NCBI GenBank assembly: GCA_030847615.1
Contig: JAUMIR010000002.1
Span: 196,027,809 to 196,091,808, forward strand
Origin: Gambelia wislizenii
Taxonomy: Eukaryota; Chordata; Lepidosauria; Squamata; Crotaphytidae
Reading direction: 5' to 3'
DNA: 64,000 bases
In this document: one piece after another, positions 27,701 to 39,822 of the stretch
How positions within the stretch are numbered: the stretch's first letter is position 1
Layout: each line of letters opens with the position of its first letter
The notes under the pieces: generated by a model
What the model was told of the DNA's origin: nothing
Database searches by the model: none
What the model saw: the letters and a program-made list of their open reading frames with translations, nothing else
Position numbers and translations under genes: made by a program

Positions 27701-30700
27701 AAGCTGGGTTTTGACATTGGTATCTTCCTCCATTGTTCGAACTGAGCCTGTGTGACAGAAGGAGGTCAGAAGAGAGATGTTATTGTTCCAGAGCTCATAT
27801 GTCACATTTCTACCAAAGTGACCCTCAAAGCAGCTTAAAACCAATATTCTATGGCACCTCTGAGATCTTTACTACTGTCATTCATTTTCTCCAAGATAAC
27901 AAAACAATTGGAAGTTTGGGTGAATAATTTTGTAATGATGATGATGATGATGATGATGTACCTTAATAACTTATCCTCCTCACAAGGTCTCAGAGTGGAT
28001 TTTAAAAAAACTAAAACAGAATATTGGCTAAAAGGGAAAAGTGTTTGTGGTGGTCTGGTGAACTTAAAAAATGCTTCCAGGGCAGTGTACTGTTTAAAAT
28101 AATAAAGACAAGTCCCACAAAAGTCAAGAAAAGAACAATGTTAGAATTAAAGAAGAAGAGGCTACAAAATCAGAAAAGGTCATAACGTCCATCAAAAGTT
28201 TCTAAAGTAAAACTATAACTAGCTATAAAACCATGCAGGAATGCCCGGACAAAGAAACAAACAAACAAAAAGGCTTCACTGCATATCATGGTAGCCATGA
28301 GTTGAGCTTCTCTAGGGAGAAAATTGTGACTGTGAAAGCCCTCACTCCCTAGTCACCATTCGCCTACTTTCAGAAAGAAGGGTGTTGGAACCCAGAGGAT
28401 GGCATTTGATGACAGGACAAATGGGTTTAGGCAAGTTTGTGCACTAGAAATCAATCTGTCTGATAGCCAGGTCCAAAGACAATTAAGGTTTTGTAGGGAA
28501 TAATCAACACGTTTAATTATACCCTAGCACAGTTAATTCCTGAGTTAATTCCTGCTGTGAGTGTTGGAGTAGGACTTTGGGAGACCCATCAAATCCCTGC
28601 TTGGCCATGGAAACGTACTGGGTGTCCTTTGGGCAATCACAGTCTCTCGGCCTCAAAGGAATGCAGTGGCTACCCACTCTGAACAAATCTTGTCAAGAAA
28701 AAAAACACATGATGGATTCACTTTAGTGTTGCATAAATAAGAACCCACTTGAAGGCATAGATCAATAACAACATCAACATCCTAGGAGATTATCAGATGA
28801 ACATCTAAAAACATTTCTGTCCCACTATATTTAAAAGCGTAAGTGTCCTGGCACAATAACCCTTTTTATCACATGTTGCTGTAATAATGAGAAAGAGCAG
28901 CTCCAGAATTATGGAAGCATGACCTCTAGCACTGTTTGCTTCTGCATTCATGGGAGTGTGTGATCTCAGCGGTTCTCACGAGAAGACACAAATGTGCTTA
29001 AAAGTCTAAAATCAGCTAAATTAACAAAGAAACAGAAAACACAAGCACAGAACCACACTTAAAAACTTGCTAGCAAAACAGGGAGGTTCATAAAAAGAGA
29101 GTCCCGTACCTGGTTCTTGCATTCTCACCAGGAAGGGTTCTGATGGGGACCGCCCATTGATGCTGTAATCATGCCAGCAGAATGGGGCGTGGTTTCAGAC
29201 GCTCATAATTCCACAACAAAAATGCCTTATTTACAACAGCATAATGCCAGGAGGACAAGTGTAAACCTTGTCAGGTTTCTCCTGTCATCGTTATGATGCC
29301 ATATTTACCGCCTCTAATAATCTCTCTAGTGTCTCTAGGTGAGCCACAGAAACTCAAAAGGAATAAGGAACAACTAATGGGGAGCCACCATTTTGTCTCC
29401 ATCACAGCAGGCACTGGGATGATGAACATTTGACACCTGTACATCTACTAGGGACTCTTTAAGCCTGCACTCTCCATTCTTGGATAGAGTTTAATTATGG
29501 ACCTCATGGCTTAAATACATCCAGCCAAATTTTAGACTTCCATGCTTCTGCTCACACACACACACATAGGTATTTTTTTTAACCACCTAATCTAATTAAA
29601 AATTCTCAAAAACCTGCACATTATTGTGGATTTATAGTTCACGCTAATAAAGGTATTGTTCACCTGTGGATTTTTTTTGTACTTACGGATCAATATGGTT
29701 ACAGTGGGTCCTTCGTATCCACTGAGGTTTGGTTTCAGGATCCACCCCTCCCCATTGATACCAAAATCTGTGGATGCTCAAGTCCCATTATACTGTATAC
29801 AATGACATATTAAAATGGTGTCCCTTATATAAAATCACAAAATCAAGGTTTGCTTCTTGGAATTTATTTATTTTTTGCAATATTTTCAAGCCATTGATGA
29901 TGGAATCTGTGGATGCCAAATCCATGGATACAGAGAGCTGACTGTGCTTTTGTTTTTGCAAGTCAACTAAATGTGGATATTGTACAGAAGGATTCTCATT
30001 CGCTTAAGGCAGCTGACAAGGTTTACATTAATTTGCTATTACCTGCTTAAAATTAATGAATGCCATTAGAACTGTAAAAAACAACAACAACCCTGCAACC
30101 AATGATAAAAGCAGACTACTGGTCAGAGACTCTGGAAGAAGAAAAATGGAATTCAATAATTTCTGCATTCAAAAGAAAAAATATCAAACCTTTTTACTTC
30201 TGATACAGTATTATGCAAAGTTAAGTGGTGAAGTAAAATAACACTTGAAAACTGCACATTCAAAATAGCCCAAAAAGTAAATGACATGTACATTGAAAAA
30301 TGTCTATTGCTTTACACTAACTCAGTGGTTCTTAACCTGTGGTCCACAGACTCCCAGGGGGCGGTGATGTCCTCACAGGGGGTCCATGGGCTTGATGGGT
30401 TAAAGGCTGCTCAGCCCACCTCCTTCCCACAAGAGAGTGGCCATGTGACAGGAGCCAAGGCAAAGGCTGGCTGGCTGGCTAGGTTTGCATGTTGCTATTC
30501 AATCCATTCTAGCTACAAACTAGCTGGAAGAAATGGGAGAAGCACATCTGTGGGAAGGTTTAATGGATGGTGTAATTGCTAATGGTTCAGTGTTCAGCTA
30601 TAATCATCATCATCATCATCAGCAGCAGCAGCAGCAACATTATTGTGGTTTAAAATCTTGAGTTAAATCTTGGGGGTCCTTGGTAAAGAAAAGGTTAAAA

Positions 30701-33700
30701 TCCACTGCACTAACTAATTTCCTTTTGCACCACAGAGAAATAATTATTTTTTAAAATGTGAAATCGAAGGCTTTCACGGCTGGCATCCATAGGTTTTCCT
30801 TGGGGTTTTTTTCCGGGCTGTGAGGCTGTGTTCTGGAAGAGTTTATTTCTGATGTTTCGCCTGCATCTGATGCCAGCCACCGATGCAGGCGAAATGTCAG
30901 AAATAAACTCTTCCAGAACACGGCCTCACAGCCCAGAAAACCCCCTGAGGAAAACCTATTAAAAAAAATATCAATAAAGACCAGAAGATATTATATGGCA
31001 CAAAACACAGAATACATCAACTTCTGACTCAAAATTAGTCCAGTTTGATGAATAAAGACAGTTTTGTGCTAGTTTAGTGATTGCTTGCCATTGTGAGCTT
31101 TTCTGCTGAGAAAACACTCTATCCATAATGCCTGCTATGCAAAGAAGACTGACCCAGTCAGCTTGGTTTGTTGAAACCCACAGAAAGAGAAGGTGCGGGA
31201 ACTGCGAGCTTACCTTTAACACCAGTTTCTGCTGTGGCATGATCTGTAGGAATGGATGGTGCAGTCAGGGGGGGTGACAGCACAGGAAGAGGAGGCTTCG
31301 AGGGAGGGGTAGAGGTGGGTGGTGGACAAGCGAAGAGGTTCATGAGGGGCAACTGTTTTTCTTTGATGGAGTTGGACAACTTGACAGGTGGTGGTGGTGG
31401 TGGAGGAGGAGGAGATGGCAGCAGATGGCTCCTTTCTGGTGATGTAGGGGATGGCTGGGTGCAGAAAGGGAAAACAAGGACCAAGTATGACCACAGATGC
31501 AAGGTTAGCATCTTCCTCAAACCATTTTGTAGCTAGCAGTGTACTGCAGAGGAGCCAGTGTGGCATAGTGGTTTGAGTGTTGGACTATGACCCTGGAGTC
31601 CAGGGTTCAAATCCCCACTCAGCCATGAAAACCTACTGGGTGATCTGGGGCAAGCCACTCTCTCTCAGCCTCAGGAGAAGGAAATGGCAAACCCACTCAG
31701 AACAGATCTTCCCATGAAAATCCTGTGATAGGGTTGCCATAAGTCAGAAATGGCTTGAAGGCGCACAACAACAACATAACTTTGGGCCCAACACACCTAA
31801 CTGGGCTGTACAAAATCAACAGGACCAGTCTTCAGACATTTCACTTACCACAAAACCAAATGTTTTATTTTGGTTATGTTTGTAAGTGAGGGCAAATTAT
31901 TCTCTCTGTGTGGTGATGTTGGTGGTAGAGAAATCAGAGTGCTGACCCCAGCACAAAAAGTTTGTTCTGAAATATACTATGTATTTGGGGAAATTCAAAA
32001 TGTTCCCATAAAAAAAATGCCTGCCTCCTTTGCCACTCATTCAGGGCTGCTATTGTAGTAGATAGCAGCTGAACATCTATAGAAAGCCACACTGTTTGTA
32101 CAGAGCGGGTGACTTGTTCCTCCAGCAGTTCATTTTATTTGAGAGCTGCAGGGCTAAACATCCTTGGAAAGAGGCTTGTTATAGAATCATAGCATTTTAA
32201 GAGACCAAAAGACTAGACCAAGGGCCATCTAGTCCAACCCCAGCACAGCAGGAATACACAATCAAAGCATTCCTGACAAATGGCCATCCAGCCTCTGTTT
32301 AAAAACCTCCAAAGGAGACTCCACCACACTCCGAGGCAGTGTATTCCACTTCCGAACAGCTCTTACTGTCAGGAAGTTCTTTCTAATGTTTAGGTGGAAT
32401 CTCTTTTCCTGTAGTTTGAGTCCATTGTTCTGTGTCCTAGTCTCTGGAGCAGCAGAAAACAAGCTTGCTCCATCCTCAGTATGACATCCCTTCAATTACA
32501 CACTCTCACACACTCTCAGCTTCAGAAAACCCCATGATATGGTCGCCATAAGTCACTTTAAGGCATACAACAACACCAAGTATACAGGAGAAATGCAGAG
32601 TTCAGAACAAGAAAAGATGAGCTAGAATCTTCCTGGCATTGATCTCCAAAACAGCAGAAGGCAAGAAGCGTTAGTTTTATCCACCTTGCTGAATAACTCT
32701 CCCAAAAGACTTGACTAGAGGTTTAAACACGGTAATCAGTCAAATTCATACAGAAAGTAGGATTAGATTCAGAGGAAGGAGGCATGAAAATTGTGTGTGT
32801 GTGTTGGGAGAGAACATCAGCAACTACGATTTGTAGATGACACTAAATTACTAGTAGTAAATAGCAAAAATGTGGTACAGTTACTGATGAAAGTTAAGGA
32901 AGAATGTGCAAAAGCAGGACTACAGCTGAATATTAAGAAAACCAAAATAATTACCATACCTAGTTATGTAACGTTAAAGTGGGTGATGAAAACATGAAAA
33001 TAGTTAGAGATTTTCTATACCTTGGCTCAGTCACTAATCAGTATCAGGACTGTAAATCAAAAGAAACCAAGACTTGGAAAGGCATCTATGAATAAACTAG
33101 ATAAAAATCCTCAAGTGTAAAGATTTATAATTTGATACCAAAGTCAGACTCATCCATGTCAGACTCATCCATGTCGCCTCCCAAAAATAGTACTCTACGG
33201 TGAACTCGCCATGGGTCAGTGTAAGAGGGGCGCTCCAATAAAGCGATACAAGGACTCCCTGAAACAACATCTCAGGCTCGGCCAAATTGATCACCAACAA
33301 TGGTCCGCCCTGGCCTCACATCGGGAGGCATGGAGACGCACTATCCACAATGCTGCAGCCTTATTTGAGAACTCACGACGAACAAGTCTTGAAGAGAAAC
33401 GACAACGCAGAAAGAATCATAACCCGGGAACATCACCCAAGGAGACCTTCTGTGCTTTCTGCATCCGGACTTGTTTATCTCAGATTGGCCTTTTTAGTCA
33501 TCAGTGCGCTTGCAGTAAGCGCGGGATGAGTCCTTCCTGAATCTTCATTTGCGAAGAAAAGCCACAGAGAGAGAGAGAGAGAGAAAACGATTTAATATAT
33601 ATTTGTCATATTTGTATCCTACTTCTCCAGCAAGGAGTTCAGGATGCCATATAGGGATTATACATTTTTAACCTCAAAACAATCTTGTGAGATAGATTAA

Positions 33701-36700
33701 GTTGAGGGACAATATTTGCTCAAGGCCACCCAGAGATCATCACAGGCTGCTTGGAAATTTGGGCTTGAAAATCCTAACAGGACTTTGGCTACTGGATTAC
33801 ATTAGCTCTCACTGGCAGTAATGGAATGAACGGCAAATTAGAACTCACCAGTGAAGAATCCCATTCCACAATCCCCAGCTTTGCCAGAGCTTCCTCCTTT
33901 GGGTCATGCTTCTTCACAAAGGGTTTAGAAATATTTCTGCAAGCCAAAATAAACAAAACAAAACACCCTATTATGACCAAACTGCTGGGCACAGAAATAA
34001 AAGGTGATAAAATGCCTGTCCTCAGAGAACAGATTTTGTCCTGTTTATGCAGCTGCTACAGCTTTATGATTGCTCCCATGATGGAAAGAGAACATCTCAA
34101 GGCTTCTGCCCAAGTGGGATGCTGTGATTAGTACAATAATCATGTAGAAGACATTTAACCCATTGGGCAGTACATTGTCAGGGCGATTTCTATCCACATT
34201 GTGATAGTAAACCACCAACGGTTTGGCTGGCATGGGATCAACTGTGAGGGATTCTTTCCCTACAAACATCCAAATAAAGATCTGATTGATTTTCCTTTGG
34301 TTTTTTCCGGGCTGTGAGGCTGTGTTCTGGAATAGTTTCTTTCTGGCGTTTTGCCTACATCTGTGGCTGGCATCTTCAGAGAATGGTTGGGTAGGAGTGT
34401 GTGTGGAGTTTATATATTGTGAACCCCTGCTGGGGAGTATGTGTAAATTTGTGTAGTTGAATGGTTAGTTTCTATGTATAGAAATGCAAGGATGATTAGT
34501 GTCTGTGAGGCTAATGGTTGGTTGATGGCCCATTATCTGCTGGAAATCCCCCTGTCCCTGGGTGGAATTCCTTTGTAAGTGTTGAGTTTTGATTCTATTG
34601 TTTTTCAAAACTGGGAGCCAGATTTTGTTTACTTTTAGGGTTTCTTCTTTCTCGTTGAAGTTGTCCAGGTGTTTGTGGATTTCAATAGCTTCTCTCTGCA
34701 TTCTGACATGATAGTTGTTGGCCTGGTCCAGAATTTCTGTGTTTTTAAATAACATTTTGTGTCCAGGTTGGTTTATAACATGTTCTGCTACTGCTGACTT
34801 TTCTGGCTGGCCCAGTCTGCAGTGTCTCTCATGTTCCTTGATTCGTGTTTGCATACTGCGTTTAGTGGTCCCTATGTAAACTTGTCCACAGCTGCATGGT
34901 GTGCGGTAAACTCCTGCAGCTGTGAGAGGGTCTCTTTTGTCCTTCGCTGAGCGTAGCATTTCTTGAATATTCTTGGTTGGTGTGTAGATTGTTTGGAGGT
35001 TGTGTTTCCTCATCAGTTTCCCTATTCTGTCTGTGACTCCTTTGATGTATGGTAAAAATACCTTCCCTTTGGGTGGCTGTTTTTCTTCTTCATTCCTGTG
35101 TTTTTTTCTGGGTCTGGCTGCTCTTGTGATGTCTGATCTGGAGTAACTATTAGCCTATAGGGCCCAGTTTAGGTGCTTCAGTTTGTTCTCCAGGTAGTGG
35201 GGTTCACAGATCCTTTTTGCGCGGTCTACCTATGTTTTTATTGTGCCTCTTTTTTGTCCTGGGTGATGGCAACTTTCAAAAGAAGAAACATCCATCCTGT
35301 CCAAAGGAGGCAATTTTGCAGTTACCACCACCAGAATCCCAGTTGAAGACATCATCGCCCATGTTGAATCTGCTCTCTACCATCTCCCAGAGGAAGAGGC
35401 AGAAGAGATAAGAGGAGAAACAGCTAGGATCCTGAGGAAGGCAAAACCACCACCCAGCAACATAACCATAAAAGAAAGAAAAGCCATCAAGGATCTCAAG
35501 TCAGACCCAGAAATCATTATTCTCCCAGCAGACAAAGGCAATGCAACAGTAATCATGGAAACAGAAAAATACAGACAAAAAATAAGGGAACTCTTGGACC
35601 CTGCAACATACAGAAAACTCAAACACGACCCAATCAAACAAAATCACCAGAAAAACAAATGCCTTGATCAAGAACTCATCAATTCAGCCAATCATACACC
35701 AAAATCTATGAAGATGAAAGGCTCTCCCACCAAGACTGTATGGACTTCCCAAGATCCACAAGGATTTCATTCCACTTCGTCCCATAGTGAGCGCCATTGG
35801 ATCCCCCACGTATGACTTGTTCAAGTTTCTGGCCACACAATTACAAACCAACATAGGACAAACCCCTCACTACATCAATGACTCAGCTCACTTCATATTA
35901 AAAATCAACAACATTGAACTGAAACCTGGAGACAGACTGATCAGTTTTGATGTTGTCTCCTTGGTCACCAAAGTCCCCATAATGGACACCATGGCACTCA
36001 TCCAACAAATATTTCCTGAGGACATCACAGCTTTGTTCAAACACTGCCTCACCACAAGCTACTTCCAGTGGAATAACAAATTCTACAAACAGATAGATGG
36101 GGTAGCCATGGGCAGCTCCCTGAGCCCTGTGATAGCAAACTTTTACATGGAACATTTTGAAAAGCAAGCCCTGGAAACAGCACCAAAAAAGCCCACAACA
36201 TGGTTCCGATATGTGGATGACACTTTCACCATTTGGAACCACGGAGAAGAAGATTTGGTCTCATTCCTGAACCACCTGAACAGCATCCACCCAAATATCC
36301 AATTCACGATGGAAAAAGAAAAGTAAGGAACATTGCCATTCTTGGATGTCCTAGTCATCTGCAAACCAAACAACAGTTAGGCCACAAGGTATACAGAAAA
36401 CCCACACACACGGACAGATACCTACACAAGAACTCCAATGATCACCCAGGACAAAAAAGAAGCAGGAAAAAAAAAAACATTGGTAGACCACACAAAAAGG
36501 ATCTGCGAACCCCACTACCTGGAGGACAAACTGAAGCACCTAAACTGGGCCCTATAGGCTAATGGTTACTCCATGTCAGACATCATAAGAGTAGCCAGAC
36601 CCAGAAAAAACCACAGGAATGAAGAAAAAAAAGAGCCACCCAAAGGGAAGGTATTTTTTACCATACATCAAAGGAGTCACAGACAGAATAGGTAAACTGA

Positions 36701-39700
36701 TGAGGAAACACAACCTCCAAACAATCTACACACCAACCAAGAGTATTCAAGAAATGCTACGCTCAGCGAAGGACAAAAGAGACCCTCTCACAGCTGCAGG
36801 AGTTTACCACACACCATGCAGCTGTGGACAAGTTTACATAGGGACCACTAAACGCAGTATGCAAACACGAATCAAGGAACATGAGAGACACTGCAGACTG
36901 GGCCAGCCAGAAAAGTCAGCAGTAGCAGAACATGTTATAAACCAACCTGGACACAAAATGTTATTTAAAAACACAGAAATTCTGGACCAGGCCAACAACT
37001 ATCATGTCAGAATGCACAGAGCAGCTATTGAAATCCACAAACACCTGGACAACTTCAACAGGAAAGAAGAAACCCTAAAAGTAAACAAAATCTGGCTCCC
37101 AGTTTTGAAAAACAATAGAATCAAAACTCAACACTTACAAAGGAATTCCACCCAGGGACAGGGGGATTTCCAGCAGATAATGGGCCATCAACCAACCATT
37201 AGCCTAACAGACACTAATCATCCTTGCATTTCTATACCTAGAAACTAACCATTCAACTACACAAATTTACACATACTCCCCAGCAGGGGTTCACAATATA
37301 TAAACTCCACACACACTCCTACCCAACCATTCTCTGAAGATGCCAGCCACAGATGTAGGCGAAACGTCAGAAAGAAACTATTCCAGAACACAGCCTCACA
37401 GCTCAGAAAAAAACCAAGGAAAATCTATGGATGCTGGCCGTGAAAGCCTTCGACTTCACAAACATCTGATTCTTTGAACAAACTAGGCCCATTCCTCACC
37501 TAAGAGGCTTGGCAGGTTTTGGTAGTGGGACTGGACGGTTCTTATGCATTTTAACAATGCTCCGGATCTCCTGGCTTGGTTCTGGTTTTTGTGCCATCTG
37601 AAGGGGATTGTCCTTCTGGTTATTTTCCTTCTGTGTAGAAACTGACAAGCCAGAAACAGGGAATGAAGAAAACAGTTTTGAGAGGGAGGCCCACAAAATA
37701 TCTCTCCATTTCATTCTCATATCCATTCTGGTAGTTTTTCCTGAGTCTCTTGTTTCAGCCCTTTGCAGAAACACTTGCTACTTCCCTATTAGGCTGTGTT
37801 CTGCCTTCAGCTGCTTTGTTACTGAGACCGGAATAGGCAAGGAGCCCACTTGCCAGTGAAGGCCAACTGCCATTCAGTATGAAGACACTGTAGATATAGA
37901 GTGGAAAAGTAAGCTTGACTGTTCCATAGTCCCCAACTGTCCTAATTTGGCAGAGATAGCCCCTCCACTTTTTGAGCTGCTTTTAAAATGTCCCAATTTC
38001 TCTCTCCTCTTCCTGTTTCTGCCTGTGTCCTCAGCTTACTTCAATTGTTTCAAACTGAGTTCAAAGTACAAAACCTGTTTGTACTCAATTAACTCAGTAG
38101 TGGGGAGAGGAAAAGAGCGGGCAGAATCTTGCCCATCCCAGTAGGAATACACTACAGGAGCACTTCACTGGTGAGATGCTGGTGAAGGATGTACACTAGT
38201 AGAATCCATTGGGGCCATTCTGCTTTTTTCAGCAGGCTGGAGATACAGAAAGGGCTGGGAGATGATCTGTCATGAGAGGCAACCCCCACCCCAGCATTTC
38301 ACAGATGAAAATCAGGACAACATTACACTGGTCAAGATGGCAAAAGTTATTAATGGGGAAGAAGACACAAGCTAGGAGAGGTTGCAGCAGTTTGCTTTGT
38401 CCTGAGTTGCTTTGGCCTGAGCAGTTTACTTTTACCTGCTGCAGTTATTTTGCCTGAGCCTACTGGGAAGGGCAAGATTCTGCCCCTCCTCTCCTCTCCA
38501 CTCCCCTCCCTTGCTGGGTGAGTGCAAACAACTTTTGCTCTTTGAACTTAGTTTGCGGCAATAGAAGCAATCTAATGATCAAGGGGGGGGAGTGGGAGGA
38601 AGCAAGAGAAACTGGAACACTTTTAAAAACAGCTGAAAAGAAGGACAGTTGGAAGGTATGCTGGTTGTAGGAAATGGTGCCTTCCAACCCATATCATGTT
38701 CAAGTCTCTGGTGCAGAGACTGGTAACTTTCAGCATCCATCAACATATTCCTGTGCCTATGTATCACTACTAGCTTCACAAAACACTGTGCACCTAATTG
38801 TCTGTTGACTACAAAAGCTCATGCTGCTGCATCAAACCAACCATTTGTCAAGAAGGTGTCCCAATATTCTTTATTTTCATCCAACACTACTCAGGATTTG
38901 GGCCTCCAAAGGTTCAATTTTTTTTCATGCATGGCCTTCTCCTGCACATGCTGACTATATCCTGTGGCGTCACTAAGGCTGGTGTCACTTCTCCCCCAGA
39001 CGGTGTCACCTGGTGTGGTTCAACCTCTCTACACCCCCCTAGTAGTGCCACCACTGATTATATCTGGCCATTGCTCACCTGCATTTAGCTCCGGTGTTGC
39101 ACTTTTAGACTCCTCCTGATCCTCTGATGGCAGCATCTTTGGAGGACTCCAGTTCTTTGATGGGGGAATTACTGTCTTCATTGGACTTGGTTGCTGCCCT
39201 GCAGAGGCAAGGAAGTCAAACATTGACCATTTCTTAAACCTGCTTTTCCTAGGCTTGATGGCATCACTCCAGTTAAAATAAACAAATAAAATAAAGTGGT
39301 AGAGGTTGGAAGGGACTTAAAATATCAACCACATACTAACAGATTAGCTTATATAATAATAAGTATCATATAAACCATTTATTTGTTTATTTATTTATTT
39401 ATGGCACAAGCATACCAAGAAAGAGAAAAAAGTTTAGTGGCATATACCCAGGAGGTTTTGAACCATCTCACATGCTACAGAGGAGGAGAAGAATCCCCAA
39501 GATCTCCAAGCGTATCTTTGGTAAAATAATTTTCATGAGGATAAACCAGTGGTTCTTAAGCTGTGGTTCGTGGACCCCCAGGAGGCTGTAATTACCCTCA
39601 CAGGGGGTCTATGAAGGATTGAAGGCTGCTCAGCCCACGTGACAGGAGCCAAGGCAAAGGCTGGGGCTGAGATGGCTTGTGCATTGCTATTCAATCTGCT

Positions 39701-39784
39701 TCAGCCACAAACTTGCAAGAAGAAGCAGGAGAAAATTCTTTCCTCCTGCTTCAGTACCTCTGAGGGAAGGTTTAATGGATGGTG

Positions 39785-39822
<38 letters not shown>

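Larger units (their letters stand above)
34288..37463 (+). mobile_element. Penelope-like element with inverted partial second copy
   Basis: A plus-strand PLE (about 35271-37463) is joined head-to-head to a minus-strand partial copy (34288-35270). The whole 3,176-bp unit is flanked by atctgatt at 34280-34287 and 37464-37471, a likely target duplication. The arms of about 980 bp are nearly identical. It lies in the intron between exons 37500-37630 and 33849-33936, ending about 30 bp from the former. Confidence 0.85.

Noticed and set aside
31551..31640. tRNA-like sequence with A and B boxes
   Set aside because: It continues into a SINE body and tail; not a functional tRNA gene.
34465..35013. 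GIY-YIG open frame as a host nuclease gene (SLX1-like)
   Set aside because: The sequence context, inverted duplicate and neighbouring reverse transcriptase show it is part of a PLE.
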